From Lentinula raphanica (lineage: Eukaryota > Basidiomycota > Agaricomycetes > Agaricales > Omphalotaceae), in the NCBI GenBank assembly GCA_027919835.1, contig JANVFP010000010.1:248001-312000 (forward strand): 64,000 bases of DNA. Reading direction: 5' to 3'. Shown here one piece after another: positions 1-11,048 of the stretch. Both the position numbers and the translations under genes were made by a program. How positions within the stretch are numbered: the stretch's first letter is position 1; each line of letters opens with the position of its first letter. A model generated the notes under the pieces. That model saw nothing but the letters and a program-made list of their open reading frames with translations, had not been told where the DNA came from and ran no database searches.

Positions 1-592
1 GCGCGGCTTTAACGATTCTCGATAGGCTTGATGTGATCGATATCCCCGCGCTTTCTTGGTGGTTGGCTGAAAGACAGCTACCTAATGGTGGCTTGAATGG
101 ACGGCCGGAGAAATTAGAGGACGTAAGTCCCCATTCTTGAGGTACTCCTATTTCCCCCCAAGTCCTGACTACGTGATACCAGGTCTGCTATAGCTTCTGG
201 GTCCTATCTTCACTTTCTATGTTGAGCAAATTGCATTACATCGATTCTGGCAAGTTGATATCCTTCATCCTGTCAGCTCAGGTAAGGAATCTTGCGTTTC
301 GCGTTCACAGCTCGATTAACAAGTTGTAAAATAGGATACCGAGGGCGGTGGTATCGCCGATAGACCAGGGGACATTCCTGACGTCTTCCACACACATTTC
401 GGAGTGGCAGGTGGGTTTGAACGACGGAGACAGATTTTTTAGCGTGCTAATGTACTTGAGGGGCTAGGTCTCTCCTTACTCGGATATCCTGGGCTAGTTG
501 ACATCGACCCAGTGTACTGTATGCCAGCTGCGTTGATCGAGAAAATGGGCTTACGGAAAGGGTGGCAAGCTCTAGAGCGTCGGACGGGATGA
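1..592 (+). CDS. BET2: Rab geranylgeranyltransferase beta subunit, 3' end (partial)
   Basis: This is the C-terminal part of the beta subunit of geranylgeranyltransferase II, which with the alpha subunit and Rab escort protein attaches geranylgeranyl groups to Rab GTPases. The upstream part lies outside the window. Four exons are visible (1-122, 183-281, 335-410, 468-592) with introns of 50-60 nt; the last carries a clear branch site (GTGCTAAT). The peptide has the repeated prenyltransferase blocks: [20 protein letters not shown], then [11 protein letters not shown], then [13 protein letters not shown] and [19 protein letters not shown]. The zinc/substrate residues of the family (the D of EDVCYSFWV and the H of DVFHTHFG) are present. 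The end [10 protein letters not shown] is typical of BET2. Stop TGA is at 590-592. Confidence 0.9.
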
Positions 593-1323
593 AATCGAGA
601 AGTCGGAGGGTATACGATCATTTATTCTGCTTCGGTAACACATCACTCGTCCGGGTTCGTAAATGATAATATTAGTGCATTAATGCTACAGCATGTGGTA
701 TACAAGTGGATTCTACAGATGAACACAGGAAATTGATACAAATGAAAGATCAGGAATGGGTGGCTTCGTGTCATAAAGAATTAAGCCTGGGTACAAATAG
801 ATGAGTATAAGTTAGATGCAGGAAGAAGATGTTGAAGAAACTTAAGGGAGAAAACAGAAGGAAAGAGGAAAAAGGATAGCCACCGTCAATTTGACGACAC
901 CAAGAGGAATGGCGCGCGCTCATTGACAGCGGGATAGGAATGTAAGGGAAGTTAGGGAATTTCAATCGACCAAGTAAAACTCAGCGATTTTCCGACTGTC
1001 GATGTGATGCGGGATTGTGAAAGCAATTTGAGTGACGTCAAGAGAAAAAGTGGGGGGAGCATGAAGAGGGGAGGGAGCATCCATGTATGTATGCATCAGA
1101 GAAAACGATTAATGGAACGGAACGACATGCATTCGAAGCAGAGAGTATTTTATTTTCTTCAAAAATTCAGAGATGCGAACCCGTTGTTTTCCAGCAGCAG
1201 AAGAAGAGAAGAGCAAAAGAGCAAAGAAGTAACACATGAGAGAAAAGATGTCCGTGGGGCAGCCGCAGCACAGGAGACACTGCACACAGGCTAAGGCTGG
1301 TGGAATGCAAAGGCTGTAAGGTG
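593..1323. other. Intergenic stretch between convergent BET2 and the RING-LON gene
   Basis: No supportable gene. It holds the 3' flanks of two convergent genes. The short open frames here are AT- or purine-rich and resemble no family. No RNA gene or repeat was seen. Confidence 0.5.
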
Positions 1324-3076
1324 CTAAAGCACTACACAACCCCGTTCGAACCACCAATGTTGCCGCAGTCCCTCAATCCACCAAACGCACATCTTCAACC
1401 TCATTCGTACGCTTCGCACAGGGAGAAGTTTCGCCTTTTCCCATTCGTCTATCGGCAATATCATTCCGACGTAAAAACTGAACGTCGCGGCGTCAAAGGC
1501 GGGGTCCGATGGATCTGAAGGTGGAGGCGGACCATGCGTATAAGAGAGACGCTGTCCAACCCAAGGCGTGGTCGCGGTGTGCAGTTGCGAGAGGAAAGAT
1601 GTACAATGTTCTACCAGATGCAGAGTTGTGAGAGGAAGAGGAGGTTGCGGCGGAGGTAGGACCACGGATGAAACCTGCGAGGACGAAGAAGGATAGGATT
1701 CATGAGAATCGGAGATGATATTTGAGCTAGAAGAGAACGACGATGACGAATTCGGGGGTGTATCAGAAGAAATCGAAGAGGTGATCGACGCCAGCCTGGA
1801 TGTGAGGAGTTGCAAGGTCGATGGTCGAGAAACTTCCACAGGTAAATTTAATCCTTCGAATCCATCGACATCTTCGTCATCTGGGATATCATCGATCCTT
1901 TCAATTCGTCCGACGACATATCCGTCCATGAGACCTCGTTCTAGAATGCGAAATCTCCAGACGCCCAAAGTTTCAACCATACTTCTTCCATCGGGCAAGG
2001 TTTGGACACTACGAATTTCGAGCATAGTACCGTACTCGATCTGATCACTGGGGCTCAAAGTGGAGGAAGATGTCGACGATGACGAGGCGGATGAGGACAT
2101 GATCATACCGAAGGACGGCCAAGGGGAATCAAGGCACCGTCGAAGCATAAGCCGATACTTGGGTTCGAAGAAGTGGAGAAGAATGGGCATGCCAGGGAAC
2201 GAGAGATTGCACACAAAGATTGGGGTGTTAAGACGAGCATTGTGCTCTTCGGCTTCAATAGCAATACCTCGGTCTTCATATGCCGACGGGCAAGCTTGAA
2301 GAACTGGAAAGGACATTGAGCAGCTGTTCGTGGGATGAGAAGTATGAACATACTGATCCGCAACATGAGATCGTTTAAAGGGTGATTCTGAAAATAAGCG
2401 AAACCAGGGAGCTGCTGTCTACAAATTGGACAAACTTCGCTGTGATCTAATGACCGGTGGAGACAGCGCGAACAAAACGTCTTTTTTATGCATGGTTATG
2501 TCAGAACAGGCTCGGATCGGGAAAAGAAAAAATTGTAAGACTGACATGCTGGCAGGGCGTAGTCACTGGAGCATACATCAGAGAAAGACAAATCTCACAG
2601 GTTAGCTCCGTAACTAGGTCCTTTTCGAAAACATCTGAACTATCCAGAGGACGGGGTTCCGAAGGAAGGATCGGTATATTGTGAGGAAGAGTCTGCTGGC
2701 GAACAGATTCCGAGCGAAGATGAGCAAGTAGATCATCCTGTTCGTCGTCATCATCGACGTCGACCTGAGTGTCGGTGCGAGCTCTTTTGTAAGGTCGTGC
2801 CTGACTAACCTCTTCGTCTTCATCTTCGTCGTCGTCGCGATCTCTTATTCTAGCAGGACTGTTGCTTGAATGAGACTCGCAATATTGGTTAACGAGGTCG
2901 ATGATCTTCTGCAGCGAAACGTCGTTTCTCCTCGTAGACTGGTATGGATGAGGATGGAGGGTACAGGAACGATGGCTGCCGCATATAGTGTGGCCACAGT
3001 GCAAAGTTGAAGGATTAGAGAGAGTATTACTGCATAGAGGACAACGAAGAAGGAGACTAATCGAATGAGGGTCCAT
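1324..3076 (-). CDS. RING and LON-domain protein (CrgA-type E3 ubiquitin ligase)
   Basis: Predicted 545-residue protein in three exons (3076-2546, 2480-2354, 2303-1324; introns 65 and 50 nt, phase-consistent). Near residues 12-35 is a partial RING-like zinc motif (CPLC ... CGHTICGSH). After an acidic linker a complete C3HC4 RING follows at about 160-202 (CEIC ... CQHTFCSRCLHRSL ... CPICRQ), interrupted by the first intron exactly after CQH. From about 230 to the end is a LON substrate-binding domain (TPIFVCNLSFPGMPILLHFF, then FEPKYRLMLRRCL and an FSFYVGMILP block). The RING plus LON arrangement matches Mucor CrgA and the animal LONRF family, which act as ubiquitin ligases; CrgA represses light-regulated carotenogenesis. 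A Ser-rich insert splits the LON domain. The biological target here is unknown. Confidence 0.85.
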
Positions 3077-3365
3077 TGTGGTGGTGGTGGTACATGAGAA
3101 GCAAAAATCATGGGCGGCTAAAATACATTCTCTGGGTTTCTTGATCTCAGCCTTTGATCACCATCAGCGCTCACGAGCCACCGTCACAAAAGTTGACTAG
3201 GAATCTTGATGTTATAGCCTTAAAGAGCTCAAAAGGAAGAGTACTCTGGAACCGCACCTTAAACTTTATTCTCGAGAAATCGGCCGAGAGGAAATATACA
3301 AATTCTATCGTACGTTATCTTATCTTCAATGCTTAATTTATGACCGCAAGCCAAGCAGCATTCAT

Positions 3366-3727
3366 TAAGGCTGCTCAATTCTTATATCGTGTCGCATATC
3401 GTATCGTATCGCGTAATTTTTTGAGAAACTAGTCCTTTTTTGGAAGTATCTCCGGGATTTCGTGTCGGTCCACTTTTTTCTTCATGTTGACCATTGAGAG
3501 TTGTTGAAAGGTGTTGAGCAGGCATATTCATGCACAGTATGTGAAGTGGAGGCTACATTTGCTGTCTAGCGCTTTCAATTTCAATGAATGTAAGGTGATG
3601 CATGCTATCGATGAAAGTCCAGCTCAGAGAAATGCGGCCGGAGATACTTCCAGAAAAGGACTAGTTTCTCAGAAAATTATGCCATACGATACGACATGCG
3701 ATACGATATAAGAATTGAGCAGCCTTA
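3366..3727. mobile_element. Non-autonomous inverted-repeat element (MITE) at a gene start
   Basis: A 362-bp element with imperfect terminal inverted repeats of about 90-95 bp. The left end begins TAAGGCTGCTCAATTCTTAT and the right end is its reverse complement ATAAGAATTGAGCAGCCTTA. The similarity runs inward through AGAAACTAGTCC and GGAAGTATCTCCGG. There is no transposase. The flanks carry TTCAT on both sides (3361-3365 and 3728-3732), suggesting a 5-bp target duplication. Alternatively the TA at each border could be a Tc1/mariner-type TA duplication. The right-hand TTCAT overlaps the ATG of the next gene. Confidence 0.8.
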
Positions 3728-3730
3728 TTC

Positions 3731-6700
3731 ATGGCTCTCTCGCTGCTCTTGCCAATTGTACTCCAAAGATGGACCGTGACTCAAGAAGCTATAGTGCTCG
3801 AAGGCTACCAGATGTATGCGGTAGACAACTGGGTTTTGGACAGACAGCAAGTCCCAACATTAGTCGTGCATACTGGTGATCCAGCACACAAGGTACCTCC
3901 CCACCCGTCTTTCTTTCCTTCCATGTAACCAGAATGTCGTCTAGATAACAGTCTCTGCCCTTTCTCCGCCCTCTCAGACAGACTGGGATGCTGCTCTTGC
4001 TTGTCTGAGACGCCACGCAAACGCCAAGCCCAAAGAAACACCGTACGGTACTGTCCTGGTCACTTCACTCGCCCAATTCCGGTCAGACTTTACCATTGTG
4101 CAGATTCCAGATGGCAATCTCGAATCTGTAAGGTCTCAGCTCTACACCAATATCAATCTCCTCCGAATGGGTTGCAGCGGACGCTCTGGATTAACATTAG
4201 AAGAACCCAGTGACGCAACGAAAGATCGTTTCACTTCGACATATTTCCTTCCAGATAATCATCTTTCAGGAGGAGGCAAAACACCTTCAATGTTCAATGA
4301 CACAGTACTGGAGCTCGTCAAACTCGTGCAAGTCTCGCTGCATATCTTTGGATACTACAAACCGTCTTCTTTTGACGGTCTACTCTGTGATTTCACGGTG
4401 GAGGCACTCCGTTTATGGGTCAAAGAAATTGGGGAACAGCTGGTCGAAGGACTGGATTCAATGGAACGGACAGCCGATCCTAACACTGTAGCTTCCTTGT
4501 TGAGTCTTGTATTGGCTGTCAGGAATAGATTGGTTGGGCTGAGTGGCAGTACCAATGTACGACATCTCGATCGTTTTTCGTCAGTTCAACTCACCCTCTA
4601 TTCTTCAGGTTATCCCAAAAGATCCATTTCTGCATCCTCGTCTTTTCACTCGAGCTCTAGCTACATATATTACCGCCAGCAATGCCACACCACATAATTC
4701 ACTTTACTCTTTCAGTCCCACTCAAATAATGTCCTCAGCGTCTTCAGGAGGGTCGCGTACGTCTCATTCTCCAAGACAAAGTATCAGCCAATCAGGTCAC
4801 GGAGGCTCTCCTCACGCCCCTGCTTCCTCTATTCCAGCCTTTCTGAAAGATCAATTTTCCAACTTGGCGCATGGCAATAGCCCCTCCGTTGATAGTTCTC
4901 ATAGTCATGGATTTGCCTCATCCAACAACCTATCTACCCCGAATTCATTCATCACCTCCCCTTCGAATTCGATCAACTCTCCTCCGCCACTGACAAGCAT
5001 CTCAAGCTCGAGTCGTTTACCCGGTGGTATACCATTTTCCTCCGAGCCCATGGGCGGTAAACTCACACCAACTCTGTCTCTTACCGTCCCTTCGCCAACA
5101 AATGGGGTTTCTTCTCCCCTGATGTCATTATCAGACCACAGTTACTCTGCATTAAATGGTTCACCTGTAGTCGAACACGCAGGAAGCTTCAGTCGCGCTT
5201 TTCCGCCCACCTTGGCGCAGAGGGAGAGTCCCTCTCGCGACAGAAGCTCCTCTGATGGGGTTTTTCTGAACCGTTCTGTGATTGAATACGTCTTCTCTGC
5301 TTATGACAACAAACTCTTGAAGACGAGTCCTGAACTGAGAAGGGCCGTGCGCAAAGAGCAGAAAGCCAATAAGGAGAAGAAGAAAGATTCTGTATCATAT
5401 ATGCCGGATGATGACGGTACCGGAAAAGATGGCTTATCCTCCCTCGCTGGCTTGTCTAATGTGGCACCTCACGCCCATATTCTGTCAGGAAGCTCTCTTC
5501 CTCTCACATCGAGCTTCAAATCGGGATTGACTGGCACACTGGCCAGTACTCTCACAGGAGGAAATGCTCCGTCCGGCGCTGCCAGTATTCTGATGCCTGT
5601 GTCCGATCTAGAGGAGTTCATTGAACTTATCATAGGAGAAATTAGCTACAGGCGAACCAGGGAAGAGAAAAGGGAGAAGAAGGAGAGAAAGGAGAGAGAG
5701 AAAGGCAAAGTAAAGGAGGAGAAGGAAGAGCGGAAAGAACGAGAAAGAAGAGAAGCTGATAAACTCTCGTCGTCGTCTTCGTCCGATGGCATTGATTTCA
5801 CGAAGGCTGCCAGGAAAGTCAAGGCCAAAGTCAAAGGGCGGTCTGCAGACAAGTTACGGGATTCAAGAGGGGAAGAAAGGGACATCATGGAAGTCAAGGG
5901 TTCTATCAAAGAAAACAAGAAACATAAAGACAAGGACAACATTGGTGGAGTCGGCGGGCTTGTGCTCGGACTGTGGACAGGCAGAGTCAATCTGGTTGTC
6001 AAACTGCGAGAGAAAACCGAAGAAAGAGAGCGTGAACGGGAGAAGCGTATGCATGTTGCTGATTCACGTCACGCTCTGGCAACGGAAAGAGATGGTGCAC
6101 TCTCTGATGGTTTCAGTTCGTGGCGTAGTCATCCCTCTAACCCCTCAAAAGATTCCAAACACCGTCCATCTCTTTGGAGTGATGGTGATACCGATGCTAA
6201 TGATAGCACGCAGGCTGGGAAAAGAATCACACTTCCCGCGGGCGGAGTGAATTCTCCTGCTTTCACGCGAAGATCCAGTGTATCTGCCGTACAATCCAGG
6301 AGCAGATATGGCTCCGTACAGAGTGTTACCACTACCGATAAGCCTGACGAGCGTAGCACTGAGGAGGAAGGTCCAGGTATCCTTGGTTCAGAAACTTTGG
6401 GTGCACTATGGGCCAAGAGTGGGTCCAAAGTGAAAGGTAAATTAGAAAGTTGGGCAGGGTGGGACTCTAGAATCCTCTGAACGTACCTCTTGTATTGACC
6501 TTCTCTATCTCCCCAGCTTCTCCAAAATTGATAACAAACTGACCAAAACCCGAACCAAGAACTCAGATAAATCTCTGCTGATGCCTCACGCAGAATCCGA
6601 CACTGCGAATATTTCCCCTACGCCTTCTCCTCCAGGCTCTCCCTCTGTTCCACATTTCGTTCCAGGAGGGCCACCATCACCCACACAACCCTTCCGCGTC

Positions 6701-8499
6701 CCACTCGCTTCGCCTTCAGCATCCAAAAATATATCTCCAGGAAAGCTTGCAGTACCCTTTGGACGTCTCAGTCCATCTCAATCACATACACATCTACACT
6801 CGCATTCGAATCCCAACGTGCATCCTCCATTGTATGGCGATGATGACGACGATCTCTTGAGCAGCGGACAGGTGTCTCCAGTGGGATACGGCTCCGGCTA
6901 TGGCCTAGGGTTTGATTCCGGGACTGACGATCCAAGGACACCCAAAGGCTGGCCGGTTGACTACCTTAACAACAGGTTAGGATCGCCGTTTTCTGGTGCT
7001 CCTTTGAAACGAGGCAGCGAGACCAGCGCTCAAACTCAATCTTCTTCTACCTCGAGTAATCTTCGAGGATACAGAGTAAGGAATATCGATGAGGCTGCCC
7101 ATTTCGCTTTGGGGAAAGGCTATCCCACTAAACGCCTCTGGCCAGAAAACCGCGTTCCATATGCCAGTCGTGTCTCGAGTTGGTCGGATCCAATTAGCGC
7201 GAGAGATGAGATGCAGGGTATGAGTGATCATACTCGTCACAGCAGCGACGCAAGTGTGATTGACGAAGGGCAAGAGAGCGAAGATCGGTTGAGCAAAGGC
7301 GAAGATCTAGAATCGCAAGGGGCATTGTCCGTAGACTATGATCAACGCCATAGGCGGTCTTCCACCGCTAGGCCTACACATGATGCTCATTCGGGTCAAG
7401 ACGGTAATTCAAATGACAATTCAGCAGGTCAAAAAGCGTTTACGTCTCGTGGTCGTTCGAGCAGCATCGCGGGCAGACGTAGCGTACGAGTCGAAAACGC
7501 AGGCAACAGAATGAAGTCCAAAACGCTTGGGCACGACGCAATTGGAGAAGAAGGAACCACAAGGAAGATGTTGGGAATCGTACCCAGGCGGAGGCGAAGC
7601 TTCCACTCGTTATCATTTTACCGGCATGATGTTGGTGGACTGGATGCTGAAGATGGTCTTGAATATGTTGACCAACGGATACCTATCAAGGTATTGCCCA
7701 TCGATCGAATGAGAATCGATGTTGACCTTTGCGGGCACTACTTGATAATGTGGAGAAGAGCAGAACATCTACAGAATGTCGTTGCCACGCTGCAGGTCCG
7801 TGTTTACGTTTACTGTGGTCTTTCGATTGATCTCATACCAGACTCAAGATTCTGACTTCTCGATTATCCGACACAAACGCTCGGATGCGCGAATATTACG
7901 AGGCACATCTTCCTAAACTTGCCGAACTGGAAACTCACTTCAAGGCGCTCGCTGAAGTTGATATGGAAAACGCGAATGCCTTGAAGATCAGCCAAGCCAC
8001 AAAAACTCTGTGGTACGAAGCCGAACAGTTCCGTGTCCCAGATCTATGGCGCATTGCTAGTCCTCCACGCCAAAAAGTTCTAGCTATGCGGGAAAAGCTA
8101 TTTGGAACTGGAGGACGACGGCTTCCTCAAGACGTGCATGGCGCGCATGGTCGTTTCAACAGGCTTCAAAAGACTTTGGACGGTCGAGAAAGATTGGTCG
8201 ATTTGGAAGGGAAGACAGAAAGCGAGGTGGAAGAGGAGCAAAGGATTGATGAAGAGGGCGTTTTCATCAGTCCTCCACAGGAAGATCATGAAGACATCAT
8301 CGAACATCCAAGTATCAAGCCAATGTGGCTTCTCAGGTTTTTCACGAGCTGGGCGAACTGGCGTCCTTCGGGGACCGCCGTGACTACTGTGCGGAACGAA
8401 GCGCTTACAACAACGTCGGTCAATCCGAAGGAAAATAACGAAACGGAAATAGAAAGACCCTCAATGCAAGCCACAATGGAGAAGGCGGCATCGTTATGA
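3731..8499 (+). CDS. STB6-like protein (large Ser-rich protein with STB6-type N-terminus)
   Basis: Five exons (3731-3892, 3945-4556, 4609-6458, 6517-7795, 7849-8499) encode about 1517 residues. The N-terminus (LEGYQMYAVDNWVLDR, VVHTGDPAHKITVSALSP, TVLVTSLAQFRSDFTIV) fits the fungal STB6-like N-terminal domain, named after yeast Sin3-binding proteins STB2/STB6. The middle is low-complexity Ser/Pro with a basic Lys/Glu-rich stretch around residues 610-710. The C-terminal third (residues about 1140-1500) has a helical region with HLQNVVATLQ and YYEAHLPKLAELETHFKAL. The third intron (6459-6516) was chosen because it keeps phase; donors at 6438 and acceptors at 6566 are alternatives. The fourth acceptor is 7848, not 7841. 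A role with the Sin3/Rpd3 corepressor is known only for yeast relatives and is inferred. An inserted MITE ends at the start codon. Confidence 0.65.
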
Positions 8500-8780
8500 T
8501 TCGGGAGGACGTTTTCAGTCGCATACCTTTTGCATGTTCTCATTTCTCACTGAAGGCAAGAAGCATACCAAGAAGTCTTAATCATATTGTACTATAAATC
8601 TACAAGCAACCATAATAAGGATAGGCATCTCAGGCTAGTACCCCAGTCCATACTGCTGGTTTGTAGAGCATCATGCTTTCCTGATAGACTTGCCCTGGCT
8701 TTTACGAATCGAACGCTTACGTTCACGTTCAAGTATCTAGCAAGAAATGTGTTGAGCAAAATAGAGAAAATCAAGATAAA

Positions 8781-10202
8781 CTAGGGATAGACCTTCTGTT
8801 GCTCGGCAGCACTGAGTTTTGATATTCTCTCCTCTTCGGCCTTACGCTTGGCTGCTTTTTGGTCTTCCCGTGCTTGTTCCATCTACGCATAGAATGAATA
8901 TCAACAAGGAAGTACATTTTGCACATGAGAACAAACAAACCTCCTCCTTCTTCGCTTGCTCAGCCTCAACCTTCAAAGTCTTCTCCAGATTCTCTCTGAC
9001 TTTTCTCAGTTTGGTTTTCGTTTCCGGACGGAGATTGATCTTCGAGAGCGAATCGACAAAGGGAAATAGTGCAGAAACCAGACCATTGAGATCATCGACG
9101 TGTGAAGGCGAGGGGCAGACCAAGGAAAGAATAACGTGCTTTTCAGGCTCAGCTACTTCGGAAGGTCTTTCGCGAGGTTGATCAGTCACCTGCGTTTCGA
9201 CAGGTCAGCTCTAAAACCCCATAGTGTAAAAGCACGGGATACAAACGGCCAAAGAACGGAAGTACGGGACGATCTTTGGGTCTCTCAAAGCGTCCAGGAT
9301 AGCCGTACTTTTGAAGATGGCTTCCGTCACATCCGCGAACTCTATCATAAGCAGTTATTAAGGGACACGAATCGCAAGAACAGAGTCTCAAGCCCACCTG
9401 ACATGACAGACATGTTAGGAGGCAAGAGAGTGTTTTCCGAGGTCTTGGTGAATGTCTGTCATCGAAAGTTAATATTGAGTTTACGCGGGTTACGTATTCA
9501 ATAACGCACCAAATCCCATCTACTATCCCTGATGGTCTTCAGTTCATCCTTGGCAACAACAGCCCAAACAAAATCATGAGGAAGAGCGGAGGGGATTAGC
9601 TTGAAGTCCAGTTGAAGATCATCCTTGGGGTTGTATTGAAGGTCCACAAGAGACCAGACAGTCTGGTATATCGTTTGGGCCAAGTCATGATACGGTTTGA
9701 GCCTGAATATCGTGTGTAGGGATGCGACATTTTTTCTACCGGTGGAGAAGGTGAAGAAGTCGGAATGCCCTGTCATCACGGTTACTCAAGGAGAAGAAAA
9801 AAGCAAGATTGGGGCAAGCTATACCATCTCGAATGAGTCCATTGACGAGCGGACTCGAGAACTGGTCCTTGAGTAGGTTTCGGTAACCATTTACCCTGGT
9901 ACAACATGTATCTGATGCTCGGAGACGCAAAGAAGTCACAAGCATACCATTTTTCTGCCTTCCTAAAGTTCACAGATTGTCCGACGAAGAAGAACGCGAT
10001 ATAGAAGAGGATGACTCCGAGCAGGTACAATTCGTTCTTGAAGTCTGCTACGCGTCGGCATAAGTTTCAACAGCTCAACGATGGACTCACAAGCGGGCCT
10101 AAAGACAAATAGCTTCCACCTGAACTCGAGACCATCGTACTCGTCCGGAGCAGTGAACGGAGGAGGGGTAAGACGAGAGAGAATGTTGACGAAGCTGGCC
10201 AT
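8781..10202 (-). CDS. CCDC47/PAT10-type ER membrane chaperone subunit (DUF1682 family)
   Basis: Eight exons (10202-10091, 10044-9948, 9895-9825, 9769-9510, 9455-9398, 9341-9247, 9189-8941, 8882-8781) give 347 residues. The start MASFVNILSRL followed by EYDGLEFRWKLFVFRPA is typical of fungal members. One membrane segment lies at about residues 43-63 (YLLGVILFYIAFFFVGQSVN). The luminal/cytosolic domain that follows has KWVNGYRNLLKDQF and WSLVDLQYNPKDDL. The protein ends in the family's charged coiled coil (REDQKAAKRKAEEERISKL). In animals CCDC47 is part of the PAT complex, which helps polytopic membrane proteins insert at the ER translocon; the same role is inferred here. An in-frame upstream extension exists but was not used because family members start at MASF. 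Confidence 0.85.
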
Positions 10203-10399
10203 GGCGGATGATGAGCAGCTTCTGCCGATGGTGCCGAAGAAAAATAAAATCCCGCCCGGAACGTGACTTATTCCATTTTCCGCGATCCCAAGAAGATCTA
10301 GACCCGTGGTTGTTAACTTTGGACTCCGATTGAGCTCAATCACTTCTACTCCATTGACGATATATAATCCATGTATTGACTCTTTCCATACCCCCCACC

Positions 10400-10921
10400 A
10401 TGAGCACAGGCTTGGCCGAAGATCTGCACTCAGAGTTCCCTGAGCTTCTGGTATGTGTCATCTATCCTCTTCACTCTCATTCTCAACCCCCATATTAGCC
10501 TGAACAGAACCCCCCCACCAACTATGGCAAGTTCGTCATTTCCATGCTCAAGCGGATGCCCAGGGATACTCCTGATGGAGATCAATCCATTGACCAGGCT
10601 CAATTGAGGAAATGCATCTCTCTCTCTTCGTCTTTCCTCGTAACCGATACTTCCATGGACCCAGAACATGGTATCAATACGTGGTTCATGGGCTTTAGTC
10701 GATTAATCGACGTTGTTATCGCACTTCATGCTAGAGGCGAATTGGACATCGAAACGATGAATGCCGCTTCTAAGGCATGCTCAGAATGCTGGAGCGCGGC
10801 TGGCGCTTGGAAAGGCCTTGAAGAGTCCCGCGAAGGTGTTAGGAAGGCGGCGGGCAAGCTGAAGAAGCTGCTGGATGAGAACGGCCGCACTTACCGAGGA
10901 GAGAGGGTGTACGCTCCATAA
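10400..10921 (+). CDS. Small conserved protein of unknown function
   Basis: Two exons (10400-10450 and 10499-10921; 48-nt intron, GTATGT...TTAG) encode 157 residues, beginning MSTGLAEDLHSEFPELL. The protein is mostly helical, with a hydrophobic stretch around WFMGFSRLIDVVIALHARGE and a second helix SKACSECWSAAGAWKGLEES. It has no signal peptide or membrane span. It is divergent from the CCDC47 gene, with starts 197 bp apart, so they may share a promoter. Codon usage and a clean splice suggest a real gene. I do not recognise the family. Confidence 0.7.
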
Positions 10922-11048
10922 CACCGTAATCCCATATCTTAAAAATATCTCTGTTCTCATAAAAATTCCCGTTCGCGTCGAATGCTCCCGATGTATTTTC
11001 TGACTGTAGTAATATACAACTGTTTTTGTAGCATACTCCAAATCACCG

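Noticed and set aside
6438..6566. Alternative intron in the STB6-like gene (donor 6438, acceptor 6566)
   Set aside because: Also phase-consistent, but it removes the Lys-rich segment FSKIDNKLTKTRTKNS, which looks coding; the 58-nt intron 6459-6516 has a better pyrimidine tract.
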